A DNA stretch of 64,000 bases. Source: Micromonospora purpureochromogenes (GTDB lineage: Bacteria > Actinomycetota > Actinomycetes > Mycobacteriales > Micromonosporaceae). The stretch spans positions 4,402,001 through 4,466,000 of the forward strand of contig NZ_LT607410.1 in assembly GCF_900091515.1 (NCBI RefSeq). Reading direction: 5' to 3'. Below the pieces are notes generated by a model. It had not been told where the DNA came from. It saw only the letters and a list, made by a program, of their open reading frames with translations, and did no database searches. Every line of letters starts with the position of its first letter. Positions within the stretch are counted from its first letter, which is position 1. Below, piece after piece: positions 44,569 to 54,722 of this stretch. The position numbers and the translations under genes are program-made.

Positions 44569-45943
44569 TCATCGTGAGCGATACCGATCGCGCACTGCCG
44601 TGGGATCGACTGTCACGGCCAACGACTGCTGAGGCATCGAAGGCCTCGGTCGCGGGGGGCGGGGAAAGGCCCGTGCCGCAGCGCCTCGCTGACCTCCGTC
44701 GTCGTTCGCCTCCTGCCGCGGCAGGAGCGCCCGCGTGAGGTCTTGAACCACGTCGTCATCGCTGACGGCTGGTCGCCATCGCTCGGTGGTGCGGAAGACG
44801 AGCGATCCGGCCTGACCGGTCAGAGACGATTCTGCCCGGACGAACAGCTCGCGTCGCTGTAGAGCGGCGGCCAGCCCCTTGTGGAGCGTGGCGGCCATGA
44901 ACGGGAGCTCTGCGTTGAGGCGTGCGATCCGCTGGTCGGGCGGGACCGCTGAATCGCTGCAGCCAGCGGACGCCTGTGGCCGCAGCCAGCGCAAGACCTC
45001 CGCCAGTTCTGCCGCAGCGTCCCGAGCTGGACCGACGGGCGGGGTGGCACGGATCTCCCCGGCTGCGATGGCCGCCTGCCGCCAACCGCCGACCATCTGC
45101 GGGTCGCCGGCGCTCGTCAGGACGTGCACGGCCAGTCCAAGTTGAGTGCCGAGCTGCAGGTGGGCGCCGGTGAGCTGCGCCGGGTTGTGCCACATCCATG
45201 TTCTCGCGGCGGCGATGGCCGTGATCGCCGCCTCTACGCTGCTGACCAGTGGTGCGGGATTCAGCGGAAATCGCGCGACGTTGAGCTCGTCCAGCGGGGG
45301 TTGTCCACGCCCCGCCGCGATGAGGTCCCGGGCGACCGCGCTCAGTCGGCTGCCGGCAGTCCATCTTGGGGTCTCCACCACTGGCCGGTAGATCTCCCGC
45401 CAAGTGCCCTTGCCCATGATCGAGCCATCCGGGCAGCGCGATATCAATCGTGGCCGCATGGACGGTCAGCCTGGCGATCTTGGCCAGGCCGGACTGGACG
45501 CCGCCGCCGGCCCGGATGGCGAGGCCCTCGGGTGTGCACGGCCCTCGGCCTGGGGGAACATGACTGGCGAGGATGTCTCCCATCACGCCGACAGCATCCG
45601 CAGCCCGCCGCAACGAGCGAGCCGGCTCCGTGCTGACGGCTATGGAGGCGGGCGGAAACCGCCGATCGACGATCGCGGCCGCTCGGAGCCCGACGTAGAA
45701 CTGCGTGAGCACCTGCCCACGCCTCGCCAGGATTGCCGCCGCTCCCGCTCGATCCGGCACCTCTGCGGCGGGCCGGCCGCCGACGAGGAGCTCGGTCACG
45801 CGGGCCAGTTGGGTGAAGAGCGCCGACCGGGCCGTGACAGTGGCGTTGACGTCTGCTGCGGTCCTTGGCCGATCCCGCCCGATCGCCGCACTCGCGGTAC
45901 TCAACGCCTCCAACGCCTCGCTGTGCCACTGGCCGAAGCTCAT
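44569..45943 (-). pseudogene. Hypothetical helical protein at the end of the Tad operon, single-base frameshift
   Basis: The N-terminal part starts at ATG 45943, which overlaps the stop of the previous gene (ATGA). It reads about 170 residues (MSFGQWHSEALEALSTASAA...) before losing sense at 45431-45433. The C-terminal part continues in another frame from there to 44569. Removing one base of the GGG run at 45431-45433 gives TIDIALPDGSIMGKGTWR and one chain of about 457 residues. It is helical and alanine rich with no signal peptide and no recognised motif. It shares the operon with the BTAD protein. The indel may be an error in the sequence. Confidence 0.62.
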
Positions 45944-46320
45944 CCCAGAGCCGCCGCCGCTCGGCGTAGCTGCTGGGCGCCGGCGTCGTGACTGAGTCGG
46001 CCAGCCAGATCGAAGCGCTCATCGACGGCGCACCGCTCGTGGTAGCGGGCGAGCTGCTCCAGCATGTCCGTCACGGCCAGCCGGGTCTCTGCGTCGTCGC
46101 GTACCGGGGCCTCAGCGTCGACGATGACGTCTTGGTGATCCGCATAGAGCCGGGCTCGAACGTCCAGGAGTTCCAATCCGAAGCGGTCCCAGACCAGGTC
46201 ATTGCCGGCCAGCTGTTTCCAGACTTCACAGGCCAGATGCATTGCCCCGGCCACAGCGAGATCGTCGGGTTCGGCGCGGAGGCGACTGCTGATCTCCCTG
46301 GCCGCGTCGACGTACTTCAT
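45940..46320 (-). CDS. Small hypothetical protein in the Tad operon
   Basis: A 126-residue acidic helical protein starting at ATG 46320 (GAGGTGCC upstream), with no signal peptide. An in-frame upstream start at 46347 lacks a ribosome site. It overlaps the next gene by ATGA and follows the LysM-BTAD gene by about 120 bp. I do not recognise a family. Its tight link to the downstream hypothetical gene suggests the two work together, perhaps as a regulator or toxin-type pair, but there is no direct evidence. Confidence 0.6.
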   Translation of the reverse strand: MKYVDAAREISSRLRAEPDDLAVAGAMHLACEVWKQLAGNDLVWDRFGLELLDVRARLYADHQDVIVDAEAPVRDDAETRLAVTDMLEQLARYHERCAVDERFDLAGRLSHDAGAQQLRRAAAALG

Positions 46321-46441
46321 GACGGCACCTCGGTTCGAAGTCTGCAACGTAGTCCACCCGTTCTGAATCGGTCGTCGTGCTGGCCAAGTAGTGGTTCCGG
46401 TCCTTCATACCTGCGGCCGAAGATCATCGAACTGCGGCTCC

Positions 46442-49400
46442 TCACCCCGTTCCGCTCGCGGTACTGGCGGCGAGCAGATCGGGAAGAAGCTCCCGCAGCA
46501 GGGCGTACGTTGTCGGCGCCAGGTCTTCGGGCACCTCGGCCTCCCGGGCACGCATCAGCTCCCCCAGCAGGTTACGTAGTTCCGCAGCGTGTCCCTCGGC
46601 GTGAGCAGCCCGCATGATGTCGCGCCAGGGCCCGTCATCGGCGCGGTCGGGGTCGGCCAGCCACGCCTGCTGTACGGCCCACCGAGCTCCGGCGATGTCC
46701 CCCGCCTCGAGGTACAGCTCCGCGAGGTCGTGGGCGGTGTCGACGACTGCGGACGTGATGTGCCCGGGATAGATGTCGGATTCGGGCAGCCAGGTGAAGG
46801 GGTTGCGGGTGCCGACGGCGTACGCCCGGTCGGCTCCGTCGAGGGGTGCGCCCCGAACGAACTCCAGCGCGGCGCGTAGATCCTTGACCCCGGCCGGGCC
46901 GCGGCTCTGCCCGCGACTCCGCAGCCGACGGAACAGATGCCAGTCCAGCAGGTAGCCCGGCGCGAGCCGGTACAGCCGATCGGATCCCATCTCCGGCAAC
47001 CAGGCGGAGCCGTCCTGCCCCTCCCCCAGCCAGCGACGGGCCCGCGTGATGGCAACCCGGCGGCTGGCGTCCTTGACCTGCTGCTCCGGCCACAGTGCGT
47101 CGGTCAGTTGCTCGGCGGAGGCTCCGCGAGCGCCGCGTTGGGCGAGGTAGACGATGAGCTCCGCGTGGAAGCGACGGCGCTGGGCAGGTGCCGGGCCTGG
47201 CGCCTCGACGCTCACCGCGCCGAGCACGCCGATCCGGGGACGAGCGGTGTCCTGCTCCCGCCAGGCCCGTAGGTCCGAATCAAGCTCGGGATCGGACTGG
47301 CGGCGGCGCTGCCGGATCGCGGCGCTGACCTCCCGCCGGGGCCCGACGGGCAGTGTCTGGCCGGTGTCGATTCGCGGCACAGCGACGATCGGGTCCGCGG
47401 GCGCCGGTGGATCCGGGAAGTCCCGTATGCCGTTCTCGGGCACCTGCGACATCGCGGGCTCGGCAACATCGGTCGCGGTGAGGAGCTCAAGCACGGAGCC
47501 TGCTGCGTCGGTGCCCTCTGCCCAGTCCTCCAGTTCGGTCGCGGGCGGCGTCGGCTCGTCGCTGGCGTTTCGGGCCTGCGCCATGATCTCGACAAGGGGC
47601 TCGAGCTCGCGTACGGGTAAGCCCGCCGCCGCTCCCTCGACGAGGAGGAAGGGCAGGGCGAGATGCAGCGTCCCGTCCTCGTCGATGACGGCGGTGTTCG
47701 GACCGGTCGCCGCGTGGACCCGGGTGGTGCTGGCAAGAGCGACAGCGCACCGGCCGGCCTCCCGTAGCTCTTTGCCCAGCTCGTCCAGGAGATCGACGTC
47801 GTCGATGTCCGGGTCGGCGACGAGCAGCACCTGAGGTGCCCAGGCCTCGCCGTTGTCGAGGATGCGCCCCGCGAGGGCGTCCGCCGCTCCGGAAGCGTGG
47901 AGTGCGGTGGTGACGGCGGCGGCCCGCCGCCGGAGGCGGGCGACGGCTTCGCTGATGGACGAGGCTGACCGCACCCGGTCTGGGTTGAGTGCGATCAGCA
48001 GGTCGGTCTCGTGCGCCGGGAAGCCGGTGACCACGATCTCGACCTCGTCGGACCACGCATTGCACGCCAGCTCGCAGGCGATGTATCGGAGCAGTGCCAA
48101 GGTGCGCTCGCTGTCGCCCGCGATGGTGAGGCTGCCCAGTCGTTCGAGGTCGAGAAGGAGGTGCCGGCCCGGCTGGGACCCGACGGCGACGAGTGCGGGT
48201 AGCGGCGCGAGCTGCTCGGTGACGGCCGGCACGATGGCATCTCCGGGCAGGGTCCAGCGGCTGCCGTCGTCGATCCACGGGGCGGGCGGCTGAGGTGCCG
48301 GCGTGGTGAGGACAACGGTGACGCTCTGGTCGACGATCCACGCGGCGGCGATGTCCGGCAGGGGCTGTTCCCGTTCGGCAAGCGCCGCGGCGAGGCTGCG
48401 CAGGGCGAGATCGAGCCGGTCGACATCGGCGGGTTGTTCGGCGACCCGCAGCACCCGCTCCGTCGCTCCCTTGCGGGGGTGCGGTAGGCGTCGACCGGGT
48501 CGGCGGTGCTGGCGCTGGCGGTTCCGTTGACGTACCCCAGCGGCGAGCAGCAGCGCGGAGAGTAGACCGGCGCCCGCGAGTGCTCCCAGGACAATGTCCT
48601 CGTTGTCGTCGCTCTCCTCAGCTGACTGCGGGCGTTCCTGGTCTGCTTCGGCCCCGGTCTCGTCGCTGGGGCCTGCCGTAGCCGTTCGTTCGTCAGCAGG
48701 CGAGCTGACCGAGGCAGAGGGCGTAGGCGTAGCAGTCGGTGGGCTTGTGGGAGCGACGGTGGGCGCTGGGCTCGCATCACCCTGCCCGGGACCGTCGGTA
48801 TCCGCACGGCCGGGGATGTCGTCACCGGCCTGCTGACGGGGATCGGCCGACGGGCCGCCAGCTTCTGGAGGGGTCGCCTGCGCTCGACCGCCATCCACGA
48901 CCCGGCCTTGAGCTCGCTCGATCGGGCCGCGATCGCGCGCATCCCTGGGCAGGAGAATCCGCCATCCAGGCTCGATGTGGTCGGGGAAGCGAGCGTCACG
49001 CCGCTCGAGCTGCGGGTTGAGCGCGACGATGTCGACGTAGCGGTCGGCGTCACCGAGAAAGCGCTGAGCGACGCCCGACAACCAGTCGCCACGCGCCACC
49101 GAGTAGGCCAGGGGGTCAGCCGTCGCGGCGGGTGAGGCCAACATCGACGTAGTGGTGGCAGTCCGGGCGATGGCAATCGGGATCCGCAGGGTCCACCCGC
49201 CGTAGATCCGGGTGTTTCCCGGCCGGAGGCTGCGGCCGTCTGGTTGCGGCAACCCGTGATTCGCCTCGGCCAGGCGTTGCCACGAGACGTGGTACCGCTC
49301 GGCGACGGCGAGCAGGCTCTCTCCGCGCTCCACGGAGTGCTCCAGGTAGCCATCCGCTGCTACGGCGGTCGTGGCGGTATCCGGCGAGATGGCCCTCTCG

Positions 49401-49913
49401 GAGGGCGCCTGGTTCGCTCCGACCGCGACGGGCTGAGCGACAGCGGTGGGCACGGCTGCCGAGGCCAGGACCGGCGCAGCGAACGCACCGATGATGGCGG
49501 CGACCAACGCGGCGGCGGCCCGCTGTTGGAGACGCATGCCGGGGAGCCGTGCGATGTGGCGCGCGTCCCTTCCGGCGACCCTGCACCTGAGCAGCGGTCT
49601 CCGCTATGACGGCGACGAGGAAGGTGGCCCACGTCCACGCGGCCAGAACGGCGGCCACCCAGCCGACCAGCGCCAGGGTCTGCAGGAACAGGTCTCCGTC
49701 GTCACGGGTACTGAGTGCCTGCCAGACCTGGCTGGCGGCGGTGCCCGGATCGTGGGTGAGGGTGGCGAACCAGCCGCCGAGGTCGGCGAGGGGGTTGCCG
49801 GCAGCCCAGAGCAGCACGGGTGGAAGGGCGACGATCACCGCGATCAGGGCAAGAGCGCCGACTCCGGTCAGTGCCTGTTGGCCGCGACCGGCGGTGGGTG
49901 CAGTGCGTGCCAC
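46442..49913 (-). pseudogene. LysM and BTAD (SARP-like) domain membrane protein of the Tad locus, single-base frameshift
   Basis: The C-terminal 1031 residues are open: a LysM domain (SVERGESLLAVAERYHVSWQ, about 65-110), a second LysM-like unit, a Pro/Thr-rich stretch and a membrane helix (DIVLGALAGAGLLSALLLAA). Beyond these lie a winged helix (RPRIGVLGAVSVEAPG...) and a BTAD helical domain as in SARP regulators. The N-terminal part (GTG 49913, preceded by AAAGGAG) encodes two more membrane helices and enters the main frame if one base of the CCC run at 49567-49569 is removed, giving KDARHIARLPGMRLQQRAAA. This gives about 1156 residues, the expected shape for these actinobacterial proteins. 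It may sense the cell wall and control pilus genes; this is inference. Confidence 0.78.
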
Positions 49914-49933
49914 GGATGCTCCTTTGCGAGCTG

Positions 49934-50356
49934 CTACTGAGCGATCAGGTTCGCGGTCGCTCGGCCGGTCACCGTCGTGCCTCCGCCTCCGGCGAACAAA
50001 TCGAGCAGGATCGGGTTGTAGGTGACGGTGACGGTGACCGTGAGCTGTTGGGCGTCGTTGACAGTGACGGCGCCGGTGACCCCGTCGAGATTGTCGAGGT
50101 ACGCCTGCACCGCGGAGGCGGCGAGCGAGGCGTCGACCTCCTTGGCGCCGCCGTCGATGGCCTGTCCGGCCTTGATCGCCTGTCCGCCGGCGCGGGCTGC
50201 CTCGGTGGCGATGTTGTCCGCGCGCTGGTAGGCGCGCACCTTGGCGCCACCGTCGACAACGAGGCCGATCAGGGCGAGGAAGGCGGGTGCGAGAACGGCG
50301 AACCAGATCGTGACCCGGCCGTCGTCGTCGCCCATTCGGCGGATGGCCGCTCTCAT
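49934..50356 (-). CDS. TadG-like pilus assembly protein
   Basis: The 140-residue protein has one N-terminal membrane helix (VTIWFAVLAPAFLALIGLVVD) followed by DGGAKVRAYQRADNIATEAARAGGQA, the pattern of the Flp/TadG-like minor pilins of actinobacteria. The extracellular part contains repeated TVTVTVTY strands. The typical glutamate at position +5 of pilin-like motifs is replaced. It overlaps the preceding TadE-like gene at 50353 (ATGA) and is followed by the LysM-BTAD gene. It probably sits in the membrane and contributes to the pilus or its base. Confidence 0.78.
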   Translation of the reverse strand: MRAAIRRMGDDDGRVTIWFAVLAPAFLALIGLVVDGGAKVRAYQRADNIATEAARAGGQAIKAGQAIDGGAKEVDASLAASAVQAYLDNLDGVTGAVTVNDAQQLTVTVTVTYNPILLDLFAGGGGTTVTGRATANLIAQ

Positions 50357-50787
50357 GATCTTCCCCGGTATGTGTCCAAGGGGCTGGTGAAGGATGCTCG
50401 GATCGGCACGGTGCCGGGCATGCCGGGTAGCGCGACGTCGGAGAAGGTGGCGGTGCAGTTGAGCGTGGCGGTGACGGTGGCGGGTTGCCCAACGGGGACG
50501 TCGAAACCTGCGGTGGAGACCGTGATGTCGAGGTTGGTGCAGCTCAGCCCCTGGGCATCAAGGGTGGTGTTGGCGGCCTCCCGTGCCTGAGTCCTCGCCT
50601 CCCCCGGGGTACGTGCCAAGGAGGCGGTGCGGGCGGCGTCGTAGGCGGCCGCTTCCAGCGCCTGACGGGCGAGGTTGACCCGGCCACCGATGACGGCGCC
50701 GGCGAACAGCGCCAGGATCGCCGGCGCGACCACGGCCATCTCGATGGATGCCGATCCGCGTTGACCGCGGACCCACCGCGTCCTCAT
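50353..50787 (-). CDS. TadE-like minor pilin
   Basis: A 144-residue protein starting at ATG 50787, with RGSASIEMAVVAPAILALFAG, the TadE motif with the conserved glutamate inside the start of the membrane helix. The rest (VNLARQALEAAAYDAARTASLA) follows the family pattern and includes two cysteines (GLSCTNL and LNCTA). It overlaps both neighbours (ATGA at each end). TadE proteins are processed pseudopilins needed for Flp pilus assembly. Confidence 0.82.
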   Translation of the reverse strand: MRTRWVRGQRGSASIEMAVVAPAILALFAGAVIGGRVNLARQALEAAAYDAARTASLARTPGEARTQAREAANTTLDAQGLSCTNLDITVSTAGFDVPVGQPATVTATLNCTATFSDVALPGMPGTVPIRASFTSPLDTYRGRS

Positions 50788-51212
50788 GGCGTGGTCGGCC
50801 GTTCTACCGGGCCGTGCGCGGATTTGCTGATCGTCCAGCTGAATCCGGGGAGCACGGTGACGGCCTGGCCGGTGACGGTGGCGCGCACCTCCGTTCCCGT
50901 ACGCGTGACGACGACCTGCCGGTCGTCCAGCCCGACCCCAGCCGTGGACAGGAAGCCTTCGGCTCGGGTCTCGCCGGCGGCGACGGTGGACTGGTAGCCA
51001 CGGGCGCCGTTGACACCCTGGGTGGCGGCAGCCAGTGCGATGGACTGGGCGAAGAAGACCAAGCCGGTCTGCACGACGGCGAAGGTCAGCAGGAGCATCG
51101 GCAGCGCGATGACGGCGAACTCCACCGGTGAGCTGCCACGGTCGCGCAGAAAGGGGTCGGCCCGCCCGCGCCGGGTTGGGCGCGGGCGGACGACGGTCGG
51201 CTTCTTCCTCAC
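50784..51212 (-). CDS. TadE-family pilus assembly protein
   Basis: A 142-residue protein from GTG 51212, which overlaps the stop of the pilin-like gene. It contains DRGSSPVEFAVIALPMLLLTF with the TadE glutamate, then QTGLVFFAQSIALAAATQGV. The N-terminal 25 residues are basic. It is the second TadE-type gene in tandem, as is usual in actinobacterial Tad loci. The stop overlaps the next gene's start (ATGA). Confidence 0.82.
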   Translation of the reverse strand: MRKKPTVVRPRPTRRGRADPFLRDRGSSPVEFAVIALPMLLLTFAVVQTGLVFFAQSIALAAATQGVNGARGYQSTVAAGETRAEGFLSTAGVGLDDRQVVVTRTGTEVRATVTGQAVTVLPGFSWTISKSAHGPVERPTTP

Positions 51213-51409
51213 GGCTGGGTGGGGATGAGCGCGACCCAACCGTTGGCAACGGCGACGATCGCTCCGGCGACGACCACGGCGCCGGCGACGAGGATGGCGG
51301 TGATGACGGCGGTGCCGACAGGGCTGTCGCCCCGGTCGGCCTCGGCCGGATCGGTCATGTCCTGCCAGCGGGCTGCGAGGTAGGCGACAAGAGCGTGGAT
51401 GGGGTGCAT
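51209..51409 (-). CDS. Small Flp-pilin-like membrane protein
   Basis: A 66-residue protein with a single long hydrophobic helix (AVITAILVAGAVVVAGAIVAVA) after the short segment DRGDSPVGT. It is in the place where the major Flp pilin or a pilin-like protein is encoded, between tadC and the tadE genes. The classical Gly-xxxx-Glu cleavage motif is not clear, so it may be a non-processed membrane partner. Its start has GGAGGGAAC upstream. Confidence 0.72.
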   Translation of the reverse strand: MHPIHALVAYLAARWQDMTDPAEADRGDSPVGTAVITAILVAGAVVVAGAIVAVANGWVALIPTQP

Positions 51410-51442
51410 GGCGGTTCCCTCCGTGAATAAGGTTGTGCCGCG

Positions 51443-52300
51443 TCAGTGGACGAACAAGCGGGCCATGAACGGGTAGCCGATGAGGACGAGAAGGACGAGG
51501 ATCAGCGCCGCGGCGGGGATGTCGAGCTTGTTGGTACGCAGCTCGGCTTGGGCGAGGGCCTCGGTGCGGATCCGATCCCGCATCGAGTCGGCGCGAGCGC
51601 GGAGCGTGTGGTGGACGTCGGCGCCCTCGTTGCCGGCGGTGCGCATGATGTCCGCCAAGTCGCCCAGCTCGACGACCTCGATGTCCCGGGCGAGGACCTT
51701 CAGCTCGTCCCACGGCGGCCGCAGCTGGAGCTGCGCGCTGAGCAGGGCGTCCCGGATTCGAGCGAAGACCCAGCCGTGGCAGACGCTGGCCGCGCGGTCC
51801 AGCGATTCGACCGGGCCGTGGCCACCGAGGACCTGGTGGGCCGCGAGGTCGAGGTAGGTGCACATGCCACGGGTGAATTCCGCGCGGGCGGTGTTGGCCT
51901 TGACGACGAGCTCCCGGTGGGCCAGCACCGCACCGGCAAGCGCGGCGGCGAGCGTCCCGCCGGCGGGGATGAACACGGGTATCGGCAGGGCCAGGACCGC
52001 GACGGCAATGGTGATCAGGGCGGGCAGGAGCAAGCAGAACAGCGCAGACAGGCCAAGAGTGAGGAGGTACTGGTCGGTGCTGCGGTCGAGGAGCCGCAGG
52101 TCGGCGTGCGGCACCGAGAATCGGCGCCGGAGCCAGCCGACGCTGGCCAGAGTGCTGCTCGGGGTGCTCATCGGATGCAGCCGGCGAAGCGCCGGCCCGA
52201 GTGCTGGCGGCGCGGGAATCAGCTGTACGACCAGCAAGAACATCCCGAGGCCCATCATCGCGCCGGCGATGACCATGGCGGTGAGGTGACCGCTGTTCAT
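51443..52300 (-). CDS. tadC: TadC-like type II secretion F-family membrane protein
   Basis: The 285-residue protein has N-terminal and C-terminal membrane helices (MVIAGAMMGLGMFLLVVQLI and ALILVLLVLIGYPFMARLF). Between them is the T2SSF domain with ELGDLADIMRTAGNEGADVHHTLRARADSMRDR. It is the inner-membrane platform of the Flp pilus with its partner TadB. The ATG at 52300 overlaps the tadB stop. Confidence 0.85.
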   Translation of the reverse strand: MNSGHLTAMVIAGAMMGLGMFLLVVQLIPAPPALGPALRRLHPMSTPSSTLASVGWLRRRFSVPHADLRLLDRSTDQYLLTLGLSALFCLLLPALITIAVAVLALPIPVFIPAGGTLAAALAGAVLAHRELVVKANTARAEFTRGMCTYLDLAAHQVLGGHGPVESLDRAASVCHGWVFARIRDALLSAQLQLRPPWDELKVLARDIEVVELGDLADIMRTAGNEGADVHHTLRARADSMRDRIRTEALAQAELRTNKLDIPAAALILVLLVLIGYPFMARLFVH

Positions 52301-53202
52301 GCCGCTGCCCCCAGCGTCTGGGTGTCCGCCGGCGGCAACAGGCGTTCCCGCCTGGGCGGGAGGCTGAGTCGGCGTACCGAGGTCATGAGCGCGACGTACA
52401 GGCCGGCGAGGAAGACCAGGACAAGTTGCCCCAACGCGCTGCCGTAGGGCTGCAGGTAGTGCGGGTTGAGCATTCCGTACGCCAGGAGCAGGATGGTCAT
52501 GCCGGTCAGGAACCGGACCGCGAAGCGGGAGCCTTCGCGCTTGGCGTCGATCGTCGAGCGCATCTCGATCTCAGCGGCGATGGATCGGCTGATGCCGGTC
52601 AGCACCTCGTGCAGACCCTCACCCCGGTCGGTGACGTGGAGCATGAGCGGAGCGATGACCTGATCGGCGGTGTAGTCGTCGAGGTCGTCGGCCAGCTGCT
52701 GCAGTGCGACGATCGGGTCGCCGCCGGCCTGTAGCCGCGCCGCCAGATCACGGATCTCCTGCTCGACGAGTTGCGGTGCCGTCGCGGCGGTCGCCACGAC
52801 CGCCTGCTGCAGGCCGATCCCTCGGGCGACGATGTCCGCCAACCGGCGGGTCCAGGCTTCCACCGCCTCCAGCCGGGCGATCGCCTGCTTCTCGGCGCGG
52901 CCGGCGGCGAAGAGCCAGGGTATGCCGGGGACGGCGATGCCGATGATGGCGCCGGCGGCGGGCCAGCCGGTCAGGAGCCAGGTCAGTGCGCCGGCAACGA
53001 CTGCGGCAACCGTCTTGACCTGGTGGTTGCGTTGCTCGCGCCGCGTCCGCCCCGGTCCGACCCACCAGCGGCGGGCCCGCTGCTGAAGAGCCGACGGCGG
53101 ACGGGGCGGCCGGGTGGTTCCTACGACGCCGACCACACCGACAACCGCCCCGGAGACGGCGAGCAGACCTGCCAGCACAGCGGCGAGATCGAGCAGGCTC
53201 AC
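52297..53202 (-). CDS. tadB: TadB-like type II secretion F-family membrane protein
   Basis: The 301-residue protein has two N-terminal helices, a T2SSF domain (LADIVARGIGLQQAVVATA and later DRGEGLHEVLTGISRSIAAE) and two C-terminal helices (FLTGMTILLLAYGML, LGQLVLVFLAGLYVALM). With TadC it forms the membrane platform driven by the TadA ATPase. Start is GTG 53202, overlapping the tadA stop (GTGA). Confidence 0.85.
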   Translation of the reverse strand: MSLLDLAAVLAGLLAVSGAVVGVVGVVGTTRPPRPPSALQQRARRWWVGPGRTRREQRNHQVKTVAAVVAGALTWLLTGWPAAGAIIGIAVPGIPWLFAAGRAEKQAIARLEAVEAWTRRLADIVARGIGLQQAVVATAATAPQLVEQEIRDLAARLQAGGDPIVALQQLADDLDDYTADQVIAPLMLHVTDRGEGLHEVLTGISRSIAAEIEMRSTIDAKREGSRFAVRFLTGMTILLLAYGMLNPHYLQPYGSALGQLVLVFLAGLYVALMTSVRRLSLPPRRERLLPPADTQTLGAAA

Positions 53203-54722
53203 GGCCGCCTCCCCAGCGTGTCGAGGCGGGTGGTCCAGGCACCGCGGTTGTGCTCGCCCTGCTGGATGTAGCCGGTGAGCTGACGGGGGTCGTAGCCGAC
53301 CCGCAGGAGGGAGTCGAGCAGCCGTTCGGGGAGGTGGCGCGGCACGGCCCGTCCGTCCGGCCCCGGCCCGAAGATCTGCGTGGTGACGAGCTGGTCCCCG
53401 CTCATCCCGCCCACCTCGACGATCTCAGAGACGTAGCGGTGCTTGCGTCCGCCGAGCTTGGTCTCGTCCTCGACGCTCACGTACACGATGAGGTCGATGG
53501 CGCCGGCGGCCATCCGCCGCGCCAGCTCGGCGGTCATCTCGGGCCCGTGCTGCAGGGCGAGCTCGACGACCCGGTCCATGACGGCTCGGGGATCGCGAGC
53601 GTGGATGGTGCAGAGCGAACCCTTGCTGGTGGCCATGGCCTGCAGCATCGGCACGATCTCTCGGGACCGGACCTCGCCGACGATGATCCGCTGGACCGAC
53701 ATCCGGAGGGTCAGCGGGATCATGTCCATGATCGTGACCTCACCGGCAGGTCGGCCATCGACGCCGCGGGATCCGTGGCCTTCCCGGGATTCGAGGCTCA
53801 TCGCCCAGCGATGCCGGCCGGTGGTGTGCAGGCCGAGCTCGCGCGACTCCTCCAGCGTGACGAACTGCTCCCCGGCAGGGATCTCCCGAGCCAGTCCGCG
53901 CAGTAGGGTGGTCTTCCCGGCATCGGCGAGGCCGGCGACCATGATGTTGAGACCGGCTGCCATGGCGGCCTTCAGGAACTGGCAGATCAGTTCGTCCAGG
54001 GCGCCGTACCGGTCGCGGAGGTCCTCCAGGCTGACGTCCATGAGGGTGTGCCGGCGGATGGCGGCGTAGGGCCGCACCGACACCTGCATGAGTACGGTGA
54101 GGCGGCTTCCGTCCGGCAGCTGCATGTCCAACCACGGCTTCGTCGACGACAGCGAGCGTTCGGTCGCCCCGGCGCGCATCGCGAGGACCTGGAACATGTC
54201 GGCCAGTTCCTTGTCGCTGTCGGCGACGGGATCGCCTGTGGTGATCCGCCCGTCGGTGTGCTCGATCCGTACGTTGTCGCAGCCGAGGATGTGGATGTTG
54301 ACGATGTCCGGTCGATCCAGCAGCTGTTGCAGGCGCCCCAGGCCGAACATGTCGGCGGCGACGGCATCGAGCAGGGCATCCTCTTCCGCCTGCGATATCG
54401 GCTGTCCCGCCTGGTGCAGAGTGTCGACGTGATCGCGTACCAGCCGCGCGGCGATGCGTTCCGCCTCCGCCTGTCGATGATCGGTGGACACGTTCGGCGT
54501 CTCTCGAAGAGCGGCCGTCAGCTCGGCGCTGACCCGGGCGCGCAGCAGCCGAACTGCCGCGTAGTCGATGCTGACCGGCGGTCGATCAGCGGGGGCTGGC
54601 GGTCCAAGATCCGGCGCGGAGGCGTCCGGGGTGCCGTTGGTCGGCCAGCGGTGGCCGTTCGTGGCGATCCGGTCAACCGCCGCCGGCCGGGTCGGACCGC
54701 TGTACCCGCGCTTATCGGACAT
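53199..54722 (-). CDS. tadA: TadA/CpaF secretion ATPase
   Basis: A 507-residue CpaF-type ATPase that powers Flp pilus assembly. It has an N-terminal domain with DALLDAVAADMFGLGRLQQLL, then the Walker A GLADAGKTTLLRG (about 266), TLEESRELGL, the Walker B region RIIVGEVRSREIVPMLQAM (about 345) and a conserved GSLCTIHARDP. The ATG at 54722 overlaps the end of the tadZ-like gene by 11 bp. A longer frame to 54848 lies within that gene. The C-terminal tail reaches 53199. Confidence 0.9.
   Translation of the reverse strand: MSDKRGYSGPTRPAAVDRIATNGHRWPTNGTPDASAPDLGPPAPADRPPVSIDYAAVRLLRARVSAELTAALRETPNVSTDHRQAEAERIAARLVRDHVDTLHQAGQPISQAEEDALLDAVAADMFGLGRLQQLLDRPDIVNIHILGCDNVRIEHTDGRITTGDPVADSDKELADMFQVLAMRAGATERSLSSTKPWLDMQLPDGSRLTVLMQVSVRPYAAIRRHTLMDVSLEDLRDRYGALDELICQFLKAAMAAGLNIMVAGLADAGKTTLLRGLAREIPAGEQFVTLEESRELGLHTTGRHRWAMSLESREGHGSRGVDGRPAGEVTIMDMIPLTLRMSVQRIIVGEVRSREIVPMLQAMATSKGSLCTIHARDPRAVMDRVVELALQHGPEMTAELARRMAAGAIDLIVYVSVEDETKLGGRKHRYVSEIVEVGGMSGDQLVTTQIFGPGPDGRAVPRHLPERLLDSLLRVGYDPRQLTGYIQQGEHNRGAWTTRLDTLGRRP

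Noticed and set aside
44756..45430. Second half of the frame that starts at 45943
   Set aside because: Becomes Arg/Gly-rich after the suspected extra base at 45431-45433, while the other frame continues as a sensible protein.
49116..49533. Continuation of the N-terminal frame of the LysM-BTAD gene past 49567
   Set aside because: After the suspected extra base the translation becomes Arg-rich and lies over the intact main frame, so it is an out-of-frame artefact.
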